Below, in pieces: positions 1 through 11,487 of a stretch of DNA of 64,000 bases. The DNA comes from Glomus cerebriforme (taxonomy: Eukaryota > Glomeromycota > Glomeromycetes > Glomerales > Glomeraceae). Where the stretch lies: positions 64,785 through 128,784 of the forward strand of contig QKYT01000286.1 in NCBI GenBank assembly GCA_003550305.1. The letters run 5' to 3'. The translations under genes and the position numbers were made by a program. Under the pieces are notes generated by a model. That model was not told where the DNA came from. It was given only the letters and a program-made list of their open reading frames with translations, and searched no databases. Numbering within the stretch: position 1 is the stretch's first letter; each line of letters opens with the position of its first letter.

Positions 1-1485
1 ACCATATTTTTTAATTTCTAAAACCTTTAAAGAATTATGAACATTTTGAAAATTATTAACACATAATAAATAATCCTTTCTTAAAGAATCATTATTTATA
101 GTAAGAATTAATTTTTTTAAATTAGCTTTACAATTATTAATAAAATATTCAAAACTTGATAATTCAATATCAAAATTAAGAAATAAATAATCAACCTTCA
201 CTAAATAATCACCAAACATTTTAATTAATTGATCTTTATAATTACCCCGATATTCAATAAAATAAATGCTTAAAATTTTTAATGATGATAATTCACAAAT
301 ATGTGGAACTATTAAATCAAAAAATAGATATGAAGGGAATTTTGCATTTAAAATATTAATATTTGAACAGTATTCTTTTATTGCAATGGCAGTTCCTACA
401 TCTTCAATATTCAAAGTTAATTTGACTAGTGTTTCATTACATAAAGATTCAATTATTGCTTTTGTTGAAGGAGTCTCACAGTTCACCAATTTTAATTCTT
501 TCAATTGTAATTTCTCCTTATTTAAGAACTGCTGATAAAAGAAAACACATTGATTAAATTCAAGATATTCTAAATTCTTTAATTCTAAAATAAATGATAT
601 GTCGATAAGTCGAAAATTAAAACTATCAAATATTAACTCTTTCAAAGTTTCTGATCGAAATTTCAAATTATATAAAATTTTTCTGGAATACTCCACATTT
701 CTATTGTTAAAATTACAATTATTAATTGATATCCTCTTTAAAGGTTGTAATTTAACAATCTCTGAGATTTTAAAAATTATTTTGAGAGAACTAACACATG
801 TATGAGAACTTATGATACAATTACAGAATTTAGATACCATGATTAAAAATTCCATTATATTATGATATTTTGTATCATTATCATTTATGAAATTTAAACT
901 ATTGGTTATATTTAAAGATCTTAAATTTGAAATACCAGGTTGATAAGTTGTAAAAATAGAAGGTTTTGGTAAATTAATATAATTTTCACTTATAATTATA
1001 ATAAATTCTTGTAAGCTTGAACTTTTTCGCATAATCATATGATAAATAGCATCAATCAATTTTCGTACTCTACAATCTTTTTCATAATTAGGTTCTACTC
1101 CATAATTTGATTTTTCAATCAAGGATAAAAAATTTCTTCCATTTGTTTCTTCAAGCCACGTTATAATACATTCTATAATTCGTTTATGATCAATTTTTTT
1201 TATAAATTCTCCATATTCAAATAAAGGTGTTTTATTATTAAATTTTATTACACAAGGAATTAATGAAGAAACTTCATCCTCGTCAAGACATGCAAGTAAA
1301 GTATTTATTAATGGAATTCTATTACAAGATTTTTTAGAATTTGTTAAAATAAAAGGGTCTCTCCAAATTATGGGAATGGAAAGTTTACAAAAGTATCTAT
1401 TGATAAATAAACATTTGTACAACGTTTTGATATCAAGAAAAATGAGTATATTACCGAAACATTCATTGGGTAATGTTACAGTCAT
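1..1485 (-). CDS. F-box/LRR-like protein, C-terminus cut by window edge
   Basis: An uninterrupted minus-strand frame of 495 codons runs from an ATG at 1485 to position 1 and is still open there, so the C-terminus is missing. The N-terminus (about residues 3-45) reads as an F-box: LPNE, a leucine-rich helix, then a conserved IIWRDP end. The rest is irregular, Leu/Ile/Asn-rich and LRR-like (for example LKNLEYLEFNQC, LQLKELKLVNC), the usual build of the expanded F-box family of Glomeromycota. Such proteins normally bind Skp1 through the F-box and present substrates to an SCF ubiquitin ligase through the LRRs. It shows the same layout as the intact F-box gene at 34381-35787. It is divergently oriented to the BTB-TLDc gene. 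No intron is needed. The family call is by motif pattern; the substrate is unknown. Confidence 0.8.
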   Translation of the reverse strand, partial: MTVTLPNECFGNILIFLDIKTLYKCLFINRYFCKLSIPIIWRDPFILTNSKKSCNRIPLINTLLACLDEDEVSSLIPCVIKFNNKTPLFEYGEFIKKIDHKRIIECIITWLEETNGRNFLSLIEKSNYGVEPNYEKDCRVRKLIDAIYHMIMRKSSSLQEFIIIISENYINLPKPSIFTTYQPGISNLRSLNITNSLNFINDNDTKYHNIMEFLIMVSKFCNCIISSHTCVSSLKIIFKISEIVKLQPLKRISINNCNFNNRNVEYSRKILYNLKFRSETLKELIFDSFNFRLIDISFILELKNLEYLEFNQCVFFYQQFLNKEKLQLKELKLVNCETPSTKAIIESLCNETLVKLTLNIEDVGTAIAIKEYCSNINILNAKFPSYLFFDLIVPHICELSSLKILSIYFIEYRGNYKDQLIKMFGDYLVKVDYLFLNFDIELSSFEYFINNCKANLKKLILTINNDSLRKDYLLCVNNFQNVHNSLKVLEIKKYG

Positions 1486-1916
1486 CTTTAAAAAAATATA
1501 TTTTTTCTTTTTTGTTGATCGACAAGGCTTTTTTTTTATAGTTACGCCATTACGCCATTACGCCATTCCGATGACGAAATGATTGTAGCACAATTAGTCA
1601 TACAAATAAATTGGGACAATTACGTCATTGTGTTTCAGAAAATTTGTCCTTTATTTTAAGCGACATAAAATTATAATTTCACCAACAGGCTCAAATTTTT
1701 TACATGAAAACAGCTTTTTTTATTTAAAAAATTTATAATTGACGTGTCTAAAATTTTGGCCAGGGAATTGAATTCCAATTTCAATCAAGTTTGAATTACT
1801 TGCAACGATCTGCATAATTTTAGATCATCCAGTTCAGGATATAAATAAAGTTTGACCGTACACAGGGAGGTCTTATCACTTTTTTTATTCACTTTTTTTA
1901 TTTAAAAAAATTATTA
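1486..1916. promoter_or_regulatory. Shared intergenic promoter region of divergent F-box and BTB-TLDc genes
   Basis: This 431 bp gap separates two divergent starts. On the F-box side, 1541-1566 holds three tandem copies of the 8-mer ATTACGCC (the first begins with G), 56-81 bp upstream of that ATG. On the BTB side, 1731-1867 is a block that recurs at 3882-3997. It contains TTTTGGCCAG, the stretch TTTGAATTACTTG and, near its end, a TATA-like GGATATAAATAAA about 60 bp before the BTB start codon. Promoter function is inferred from position and repetition. Confidence 0.5.
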
Positions 1917-3438
1917 ATGGATGATAATATACTTTTACCTAAATTATCTCAAAATTTACTCGAAATTTTGGATGATGATGAATATTATGATATTACAATT
2001 GAAGTTGGAAATGACCCTTATGTGAAAATATTTCATGCTCATATGGTTATTTTAAATTATCGTTCNCCTTATTTACGAAGAATTTTATCAACTAATAAAA
2101 AGAAAAATGATGGAACTTTAACACATATAAAATTACCAAACATTTTACCTGAAATTTTTCAAATAATTTTAAGGTAAGAAAATTAAATTAATTTTAATTA
2201 TTTTGTTCAAAAAAAACATATATATATATATTTAATTTACCAAAATACTTTATTTTAGATATATTTATGGCGGAAGAGTTACTTTGGAAAAATATGACGA
2301 TTTTGATATCATTAAGATNTTGGATGTTGCCAATAAATTAAGTCTTCAAGATTTAATTCCTTATTTACAATCATTTTTGATTAAAAATAAAACAAATTGG
2401 TTGAAGCAAAATTTTAATTTGATATATCAAATGAGCNTTGAAAATAATTCTTTCTTGGAACTACAAAAATTTTGTACAGAATTAATTTCTAAACAACCAG
2501 AAAAAATTTTTAATTCTTCTGATTTTAATTCAATTTCAGAAAAATCTTTGATCACTCTTATTCGAGATGATAATCTTCAAATAAGTGAAGTTCAAGTTTG
2601 GGAACATGTACTTAAATGGGGTATTGCTCAAAATTCTGAACTTTCTTTAGATCCTTCAAGTTATTCAAATGATGATTTTAAAATTTTAAAGAATACTTTA
2701 CAACAATGTATTCCTTTTATTAAATTTAAGAATTTCACTTCCAAAGAATTTTTAAATAAAGTATTTCCATATCAAAAGGCTTTACCTAAAGAGTTATTTG
2801 AAAATATAGTTAAATATTTTTTGGATCATCATAATCCAAATAACAAGCCGAAACCGCAGATAATCAAAAAAATTGGTCCCAAAAGTAAAAGCAACGATTC
2901 AAAGATTATTACAATTCAACATGTTGAATTAATCTCGAAATGGATTGATGGACTAGAAATTACAGATAATATTAAAAATTCATATGAATTCAAATTAATT
3001 CTTCGTGGATCTCGTGATGGATTTGCAACTGGAAAATTCCATGAAATTTGTGATAATCAATCTCGTATTGTAACAATTGTTAAAGTGAAAGGTAGTGATG
3101 AAATTCTCGGAGGATATAATCCTATCGCATGGGAATCTAAACCATTAAAATCTTATAGAAAGACTAAAAGTAGTTTTATATTCTCTTTTAAGAAAAACGA
3201 GAATATTAAAAATTATATCTTAAGTCGAGTAAAGGATGTAAATCATGCCATAGAATGTTGGTATTTTTGTGGCCCATCATTTGGTGAAGGAGACCTTTTA
3301 ATATCCGGAGGATTCTCTGGAAATGATAAATTGAGTTATTGTAAAAACGTAGCTTATGAAAGACAGATCAGAGAAACTGAAGATACATTTTTTATAGAAG
3401 AATATGAAATATTTCAGATAATAAAAATTAAAGCTTAA
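1917..3438 (+). CDS. BTB/POZ-BACK-TLDc domain protein (two exons)
   Basis: Exons 1917-2173 and 2259-3438 are joined across an 85 bp intron (AAG|gtaag ... ttttag|ATA) and encode 478 residues. Joining restores the BTB core ILRYIYGG. The BTB domain (about residues 20-125) has the DDEYYDITIEVG strand and the FHAHMVIL pattern. A BACK-like helical region follows (about 130-230). A TLDc domain occupies about 300-475, with FKLILRGSRDGF, LGGYNP and a final EEYEIFQI strand. In this family BTB-BACK proteins usually act as Cullin-3 substrate adaptors, and TLDc domains are linked to oxidative-stress and V-ATPase functions; the specific role here is unknown. Three ambiguous bases fall inside: at 2066 it is silent (Ser), at 2319 Ile or Met, at 2437 a variable residue. 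The ATG at 1917 begins the conserved pattern. Confidence 0.9.
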
Positions 3439-4699
3439 TACTTTATAAATATTAAAATATTATAGGGTTCAAATCAGCAAATCAGCAGGTAGTATAATTT
3501 TTTAATTTCTTATTTTATAAAATATAAATATTAACGATATTACATATTTAGTTTTGTTACCTTAGTCACTTGTTGCCTTGAAGAAAATTCTCTAACATCA
3601 TATACACTATACAGTACCTAAAATGAATAAAAAGCCAGTCAGAATATGTTAATATCACAAAATTACCTTAAAATTTTAGTAGTATTTTAGATTTAAGACA
3701 AACATGAAATATATACCCCCTTTATATTATCGTTACATATTGTTAAATGACCATTTCATAATTTATTTGTTACTGACTTATAGTATTATAAGCCTTTTTA
3801 ATAAATGTATAAGATAATAAATGACCTTTACATATTGTATTTCATAATTATTTTTGTGACGCCAAAAATATTATTATTAGAAAATTTATAACTGTCATAA
3901 ATTTTGGCCAGAGAATTGAATTACAATTTCGGCAAAGTTTGAATTACTTGACTATCCAATTCAGGATATAAATAAAATTTAAACGTGCAGTATAGTATTT
4001 TTATATAAAAATATTTCTGTTAACGGATTTCAAAAATAATAATAATAAATTTTTTATAATTAAACACACTTATCCAGTTTTTTTATCATTGATAATCTTT
4101 TTAGGATTTTACAGGGCTGAAACATTAGTTAGTGTGCGCAAAATTTATCCAAGTATTATGCAACAAATTTTTGCTTTGATTGACTATTTTTATTATGCAT
4201 CTTTTTTTTACAATTGTTAAACTTTTTTATACTTTATTTAGAAATAATCTGTATATTAAATACTTTAAATATGTACCAATTGACAAATTGTGAATAATGA
4301 TCTTATAAATATAATATGACAAGGCAGCTTGACAAAAGCGAGTAGAAAATATTGAAAATCAGAAAATGTAAAAAAAATATATATATACACAAAATACAGT
4401 AATTTCTCCTTTATGAATTGAAGTTTCATTAATTATTATTCATTATAACAAATATGATTGGATAAATAGTTATTCACTATCAATTATGTACTAATTCCCC
4501 GAGCTAAAGTTTTCATCACCATTTTTCATGATCACATGAATATTAAAAACAAATGGACAAATATCATATTCACAATTGTAATTTTTTATAAATATCACAA
4601 AAAAATGACAGCTTTGATATTCTAATAGAGCTGAAAGCGAAAGCATACCCAAAAAGTATTCAAATTCATTCTCTTGAGAGTAAAATTATTATAGTAAGT
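3439..4699. other. Intergenic, with duplicated BTB promoter-like block at 3882-3997
   Basis: No gene is seen. The block 3882-3997 repeats, with small gaps, the BTB promoter region 1731-1867: the TTTTGGCCAG motif, GAATTGAATTNCAATTTC, GTTTGAATTACTTG and CAGGATATAAATAAA all recur in the same order. No BTB or TLDc coding remnant was recognised after it. The rest is AT-rich with short A/T and TA runs. Confidence 0.6.
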
Positions 4700-5870
4700 T
4701 TTGATTTCTCCACCACATCAACCCAAAGGCCAGTACTTTATAATCAGTAATTCTTTGGAATTTCGCAAGCTTTCATGGAATGGGGTAAAATTTATCCACA
4801 AACAAAATAAAAACAAGCTATGTACGTCCTTTTCCTATTTTTTTCATATTCTTATGAGCTACTAACTTATACAAGCTGTATTAGATTTCCATATACCCTT
4901 GCTTGTTGAAGATGTAAGTTTGGAGGAATATAAATATCATACTAATGAATTATTTAATATTCATCGGTATTGGGAATGGAAAGCAAATAAAGTCATAATT
5001 TATGAATTTCCTCAAAGACCCATGAAACTCTTATTGATAAGATAACTAAGGAAATAAATTTACAATGACATCCTGTATATGGCACCGATTCGATGCTCTT
5101 ATTGGAAGCATGGGCTCATTCCATTTAAATCTGACTTAATTTTATATTTATGCATCAGATTAATCTTTTTCTTAAGGAACTTTTGCTGACAATATTGAAC
5201 ATGAATCTGATGCAACTTTTCATCCACCAAAACTACAAGTAAACCACATCTGAAAGCGATGGAGTGGTACTTTCTTTTATTATTTATGGACTTTTTATTT
5301 TTAAGTTTTAATAATTTAATGATTTTAGGACGAACCTTGGCCAAACTTATAATTGAATTTGCATATAGGGAAGATGAACAATATGTTCTAAATAAAGTGC
5401 AAGAATATTGGTTAAAAAATTATAACAATTCATAATTATTAAAATGGATGTTATATAAGGCCAAACACTAATATGTATACAAGTAGGTTGTATTTCCTGA
5501 ATTGCAAGCAGTACATTATTGTTTATATTATTCTAAAGAATTTAACCTACTACAGGCTTGGCATTTTTGTGTCTCAGATAGAATGACAAGAAATACAGAT
5601 ATTGTGGCTCGAACTCATGTAATAATTTAACTAATAATAATTATCTTTATTATTACCTAACGTTATAATGGCTAATTATCAATTTGAATTTAGTATGATA
5701 ATAATCAAAATCGACCAACCAATTATTACCAGGAACATGTGTTATCAATATTGATTTGGATTATTTATATCATGATGCATTTCCTAGGATTAGATCTCCT
5801 ACTAGATGAATTCCATTGGATTCCTTGACCAATCAAGATTACTTCCTTTTGGATAGTTTAAAAACATAAT
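4700..5870 (+). pseudogene. Decayed plus-strand coding sequence, family unknown
   Basis: Short protein-like segments appear in plus-strand frames, separated by stops and frameshifts. One near 4910-5030 has acidic and aromatic residues (SLEEYKYHTNELF, IYEFPQRPMKL). Another near 5345-5430 reads AYREDEQYVLNKVQEYWLKN. A third near 5490-5625 includes FPELQAVHYCLYYSKEF, and one near 5735-5850 includes CVINIDLDYLYHDAFPRI. Amino-acid usage is coding-like and quite unlike the flanking AT-rich DNA. I do not recognise the family. It could be an old host gene or part of a transposon. Confidence 0.3.
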
Positions 5871-8800
5871 AAAGGTTGAGTTTTCTTCATTATATTTATA
5901 TCTATTTCCTATGCAACTTTTTCTTATTCCCTATCCTTGATTGATGACTCCTTTTCATAATTACTAACCTTCCTCTTTATTACTTTTTTAGTAAACCAGA
6001 TACAAATCTTTTACCTAATAAATTTTTCTTTAATTAATGAAACCATTTATTTCACATGCAATAAAGAATACCTATATGGAATTTTATGAATTTTGTCCAG
6101 CTTAAAATAATTTTTACAGAATATTATTTTCTATTATTCATTCAATATTCAAATACATTTTGCGGAATATCAGTTTACTAGAGATATTGAAATGTTAACC
6201 AATTGATGTCTCCTTTTTAAATATAATTTTAGGTTACTTGATAATACGATACTCATTCTTTACAGTTTGATTTATTCATTTATTGTGCAATTTATTTTAT
6301 AAAAATAAATGGGTAAAGAAATTTTTAATTAATAAACAAATGATATCATAATTAATAAAGTTATTAAAATAAAATTTATAAAGTTTATAGGATGAATTAA
6401 GTTAATTAAGATTTATATTATAATTTTAATTATTTAATAATGCACCATTTCATTAATAGATATCCTTTTTATGATTTAATTATCAGCTTTATTACTAATA
6501 ATTGCAAGTACAACAACGTTTGTAAAATTAAGAAATAAAAAAAATCTAGTAATAAATTAATAAAGACTACATTTAGATAATTTACTCAAAAAATTATTTT
6601 GGTAAGACGGTATGTCAAATTATTCAATAAATTTTGTTAATTTAAACTTTTAATCAAGCACTTTGTAGAGGGTTTTACAAATTAAAAATAATGCAACAAT
6701 TTTCCTTTTATTTGCCTGGAATGCTAGGCTGGATATGAATATCATACATTAATGATTTGATTCGACTCATTCAATAGAAGATATATCTTTCTTGTTACAT
6801 ATGATACAAAATAAGGTCACTACAATATCTGCTTATATAAATTTTTAAAACAATAAAAATTTGTAGTATTTTATTGTTAATGACCAATTATCAAATAATA
6901 TTTTTTTGCTGCATCAACTATTTCTAAGTAAATTTTTCATTATTTATAATAATAAAAGCTTAAGTCATATTTTTAGCATTTAAATCAGCTTCGTGTTTGC
7001 TTCATACGCTAACCTTATTTGTAAGGCATAATTAAAATTTTATCAGGAAATAGTACTCTTTGTTTTTTTTTGTCTATCTATACTCTTATCCTTTAAGGAA
7101 TAATCATATGAATTTACAAGATTTTTAAATTATTCAACATTCATCACTTAGCAATTTACCATAAATAAATTTAAATAAATTGATTTATTTATTTAATAGT
7201 TATTTAATGATCTAATATAATAAAAGGGAAACAAAAAACATTAAACTGACCAATCAAAAATTTTTTTATATTTTATTCAAAATTTTATTAGAAGTGAATG
7301 CAAAAAAAAAAAAATAAAATAAAAAAATCATCAACATGAATTATTGGATTAAAGAAAATAAACAAAGATTTACACAATTTATTTTATAAAATATTGGTCA
7401 ATTAGCAAAGTTCCCATTAAATCTGTCAGTAAACATTAATCTTCATAATATATTCTTAAAAAAACTGATTTTCCTTTTTTCTCAAAAAATACATTTGTGA
7501 ATACATTATTTTTTTCCAAAATTAGATGTCTATTAAAATAAAATATTCATAAAAACTATATCTTCTATGTTACCCAATTGATATTTGATGCTTTTCATTT
7601 TAATTCTCCTATATTCCCTTCTTGCAGATATTGCTACTTTAACAAATCTTGTAAGAACTTTGTTAGATGACACAAACAAACTCTAGAGTAAAAAAAAAAT
7701 GATAATAATTTCGCCTAAAACCGATTGAAAAAAAGTATACTGTATACATATGATAGATAATCATGATGAATAGTTTTATCACTTCATCACATAATATTAG
7801 TAATGTATAATTGTTGAAATAAAACTTTTAGCATGATTTTGGATTTTTTTTTGTAATACAATAACACAATATTTAGATATTCATTTACTTAAAATATTCA
7901 CTATAATCATTTTTCTCCTTTTATATTGAATTAAATGGGTGCTTGAGAAAACATAAAATCATACATGTTTCAAATGAAATCTAATATTTGGAAAGAGATT
8001 ATAAATCTAATGAAATATGAAAATTTACAGTTAAAGAATCATTCTAACAATTTCAAGATGGTATAATATAGTAAATATTATCAAAATACAGTAGTAATAT
8101 AATGAACATACAAAAATCTTTATTCATCAATAATTAAATGATACTGTATGTTAGTTTCTTAAGAACTGAAAACTATATAACTTAAAGCCAACAACTAAGC
8201 TTAAACTAGTTTAGACAAAATATTTTCTATATTTTCTATATTTCAAAAAAAAAATATTTTTAAATTTCATCTCAGTTTTATTTTTAATTAAAAATTATTA
8301 TATGATAACAACGATATTATATTATGCAGCTTTACATAATGCAATTAAATATATTTTATCCAAAATCCAATTGCTACATTTTCTCTTACATTAGAATATA
8401 GTTTATTTTGCAATAAAGCAAAACCTCTCAATTAAATTTTAAAGAAACAGAGAATATCCTTATAGCACAAAAATTTCTTCTCTATACAAAGGAAGTTTTT
8501 CATATATCAACAACAATATAAAAATATATAGGATGATAACATTCAATAATATTATATTAATATACTCAAACAATTTTGTGAAAAAAATTGTCTTAAAATA
8601 TTAATTTTCACTACATTTTCTATTAAAGGTATTAAAAAAATTAGATGAAACAATTAATTCTGGTAAATTCCATTCTTACTGTATATTTAAAAAATAGATA
8701 TATTAATAGTTTATTAGATTTAGTATTGATAAATATTTCTTTGCAAAATTCTATTTACAAAAATGATTCTTAGTTACATTTTATCCAAAAGACTTGATGT

Positions 8801-9467
8801 AATTTTACTCTAGCTGTGGTTAATGTTAGTATAAGTTTTTTCCTTAATTCTAATAGGGTTTAATTTTATAAAATTTTATCACTTGACATAATTCATAATT
8901 CAATATGAGCTAGAATCATTATCTTTATTAAAAGAATGTAAATTAAAAAATTTTCAAACATAATAAGACAGCATATTAGCATATTTAGGTTTATTTTCAT
9001 ATATCTAGAAATCCCTTTAAGATTTGCTCATGTTAATATAATTAAAACAGTGAGACTCATAATTATGTTAAAATTGTTTTATATATGTCATATGATAAAT
9101 ATACCATTAAATTATTCATTATGCATGTTGTTCAAGACTATTAATCATATACTAGTCATATTAATACATTTTTGCTTGTTTGATTACTATTAAAAAAGTA
9201 ATACCCAGAAATATGTTTATTTAATACCATATTTATCCTTATTTTTTTGGCTTGGGAATTGGTCCTTATTTTGTTAAAATATTATTCACAACCGATATAA
9301 TAAATAAAATATATTTATCATTACTATGGCCTTGAATTTTAACTTAATATTACGCTTTCTTGAAGAAATGAATTGTCTATTGCATTGAAAATTAGCATTT
9401 GATAAAAATATTATTTAAAAATTATAAATGATACAATAATCTTTTTAAAAAATTAAAATTTTATGTA
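5871..9467. other. Long AT-rich intergenic region without visible genes
   Basis: This region is about 3.6 kb of very AT-rich sequence with poly-A/T runs (for example near 7300-7330). No open frame of coding character, tRNA or clear repeat was found on either strand. Small or strongly decayed elements could be missed by eye. Confidence 0.5.
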
Positions 9468-9651
9468 CAGTCGTCCCCTCTATAAGCACCCTCTGTTTAG
9501 TCACACCCCCCTTATAAGCACATTTATGCTTGGCCCAAGTTACTAATAATATTATTAAAAAAACCTCCTCTATAGTCACATCATATAGGTTTTTTATAAT
9601 CACACCTTTTTTTTTCAGTCCCGGGGGTGTGATTATATAGGGGGACGACTG
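9468..9651. mobile_element. 184 bp MITE with pogo/mariner-like TIRs and TA target duplication
   Basis: The element begins CAGTCGTCCCCTCTATAAGC and its end is the imperfect reverse complement (... TATAGGGGGACGACTG). It is flanked on both sides by TA (9466-9467 and 9652-9653). Start CAGTCG-type terminal inverted repeats plus a TA duplication are typical of pogo/Tigger-type members of the Tc1-mariner superfamily. The inside is built of imperfect repeats of a TATAAGCAC / AGTCACACCCC motif in alternating orientation, and no transposase is encoded. The superfamily assignment is inference from the ends only. Confidence 0.65.
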
Positions 9652-9894
9652 TATATTCAAATATAACAATATTAATACCTTTAGATATTTGCATCAATAT
9701 CAAGATCCAAGTCTTTTGAAATATATCTAAAAAACAATAAAAAAAAATAAAATTGATATCGATATTAACAATATTTTTTTAATTAAATTTTACCTTCATT
9801 ATTTTCTGACTCTTCAGTTAATTTTCAAATTTATTATCTAAATATAAACTAATTATTACATACTTTGTAATAAAATCATCAAAAAAAGATTATA

Positions 9895-11487
9895 AATCAA
9901 AGTGCTCAGTGGTCTACTTGTATAAATGGCACCGGAATGAAACTTCTTATTAAATTCAGGACCAAGTTTCTGTGATTGTATTAATTCTAATATTTTGCCT
10001 TCAGCTTGCTTAAATTGTTCTATAATTCCATTGTTATTTTGCTGATTATAAAAATTTTCATTATTAATATATAAAAGCCAATTATTAATAGCTCTTTAAT
10101 TTCAAATATGAAAGGTCTCTTTAAAGGATCAGAATCCCAGCATCTTTTCACTAAATTAGCAAACATTTCGGAGTATCATTTGTAATCTCAGATCGTTTCC
10201 CATCAATAATCTTATAAATAAGATCAATATCATGTGCAGCATATTCAACATTGGCAAAAGGCTTACAACCTGTTGTCAATTCCCACATAACCATACCCAT
10301 ACTATAAATATCAGATTCTTTTGAAAATGCAGCACCTTTAAATATTTCTGGCGCAATATAAGGTATCACACCATATGTTTCATTATTTGATAAAGTATAA
10401 TCTGCAAGTTATGATAGTCCCAAGTCTCCAATGTACCATGATTGATGATTTATATAGTTTGATTTCTCTCCTGATATAATATACTACCACTATGAAAATC
10501 TCTATGTACTGTATAAAATGTATAAAATCATTTCATGAATACTGCAAAGTCTAAACAAAAAGGGAGTTAATGTTAATATATTAATACTTAATAATAAATA
10601 ATTAAATAATGACATATTACCTCATTATTATTAAAAGAAATGAATAACTTTGGTATAGTTGAACTTGTAATCTGTAAATTTGAGATCCAATTTATTAATG
10701 ATTTCACAGGAAGATAGTTAATCTTGTCTATAAAAAATATATCCTTAATGGATTAGAAGTTTTATCAGCATTATTCACATAGTTAACAATCTGGTTATGA
10801 TTATGAGTGTTGATTTTTGTAGAAACAAAAAATAATTCCATAAGATTTTCAATATCATTAATAATAAATGATACTCTTTTGAATTTTTACATTGAGATTG
10901 ATCAGTAATTCCAAAAATAATATTTGTTGTTAAACAATATCTACATCCAATATAAATTATAATGCAATATGAACACCATTTTTGACAATTAGATATAAAT
11001 TCTAGGTTTTGATTACAAACTCTGCATCGATCAAAAGCATCCCACCATGATAAGTATAGAATTGGAATAGATTTATTGGTCAAATTTGAGTTTATCCATC
11101 CAGAAGAAATTAGATAGCAATTTGAACACAACTTATACTCAATGTTTGGGAAGTTTGTTTGTGAACTAGTTTTTACAATCTTTTTCACTTTCAATTATAT
11201 TTTCACAACAATAAACAAAATATTGAATTAAAAATACTTGTTTAAAATGTGAAATCTGTTTATCCATTGAGATTTCCATATGCGACATCCAAATATGCGG
11301 CTTTCTTATTTTCTTTAAAATACTTATTTAAGCAATTTTTGCAATATTTTTGATACAATGAAGTTGTTCAGAATAAGAATCTCCACAATAAACCACATTT
11401 TGCCTCATTTATATTGAAAGGAGTAAATAGAGTCGATACAGGGCTAGATTTTAATCTTGGTGTTGGATTAAAAGAATTTCCATTCAT
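9895..11487 (-). pseudogene. Decayed Cys-rich Ser/Thr kinase, paralogue of the gene at 26.7-28.8 kb
   Basis: Read on the minus strand, the parts occur in the same order as in the kinase at 26702-28786. There is a Cys-rich N-terminus from about 11487 with CG/C pairs. A zinc-finger block at 10775-11194 includes WDAFDRCRVCNQNLEF and YIGCRYCLTTNIIFGIT. The kinase C-lobe at 10151-10369 has YIAPEIFKGAAFSKESDIYS and MWELTTGCKPF, and a C-terminal tail AIYTSRPLST lies near 9905-9940. The frame shifts repeatedly (for example inside the first Cys pair near 11380, and after TPKC near 10155), and the ATP-binding loop and catalytic loop are not readable. It is a dead copy. Confidence 0.75.

Noticed and set aside
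266..805. Plus-strand frames at 266-535 and 599-805
   Set aside because: They lie opposite the F-box gene, which is open for 495 codons with F-box and LRR character.
9445..9669. 74-codon minus-strand frame
   Set aside because: It spans the TA-flanked MITE exactly and carries no protein-like pattern.
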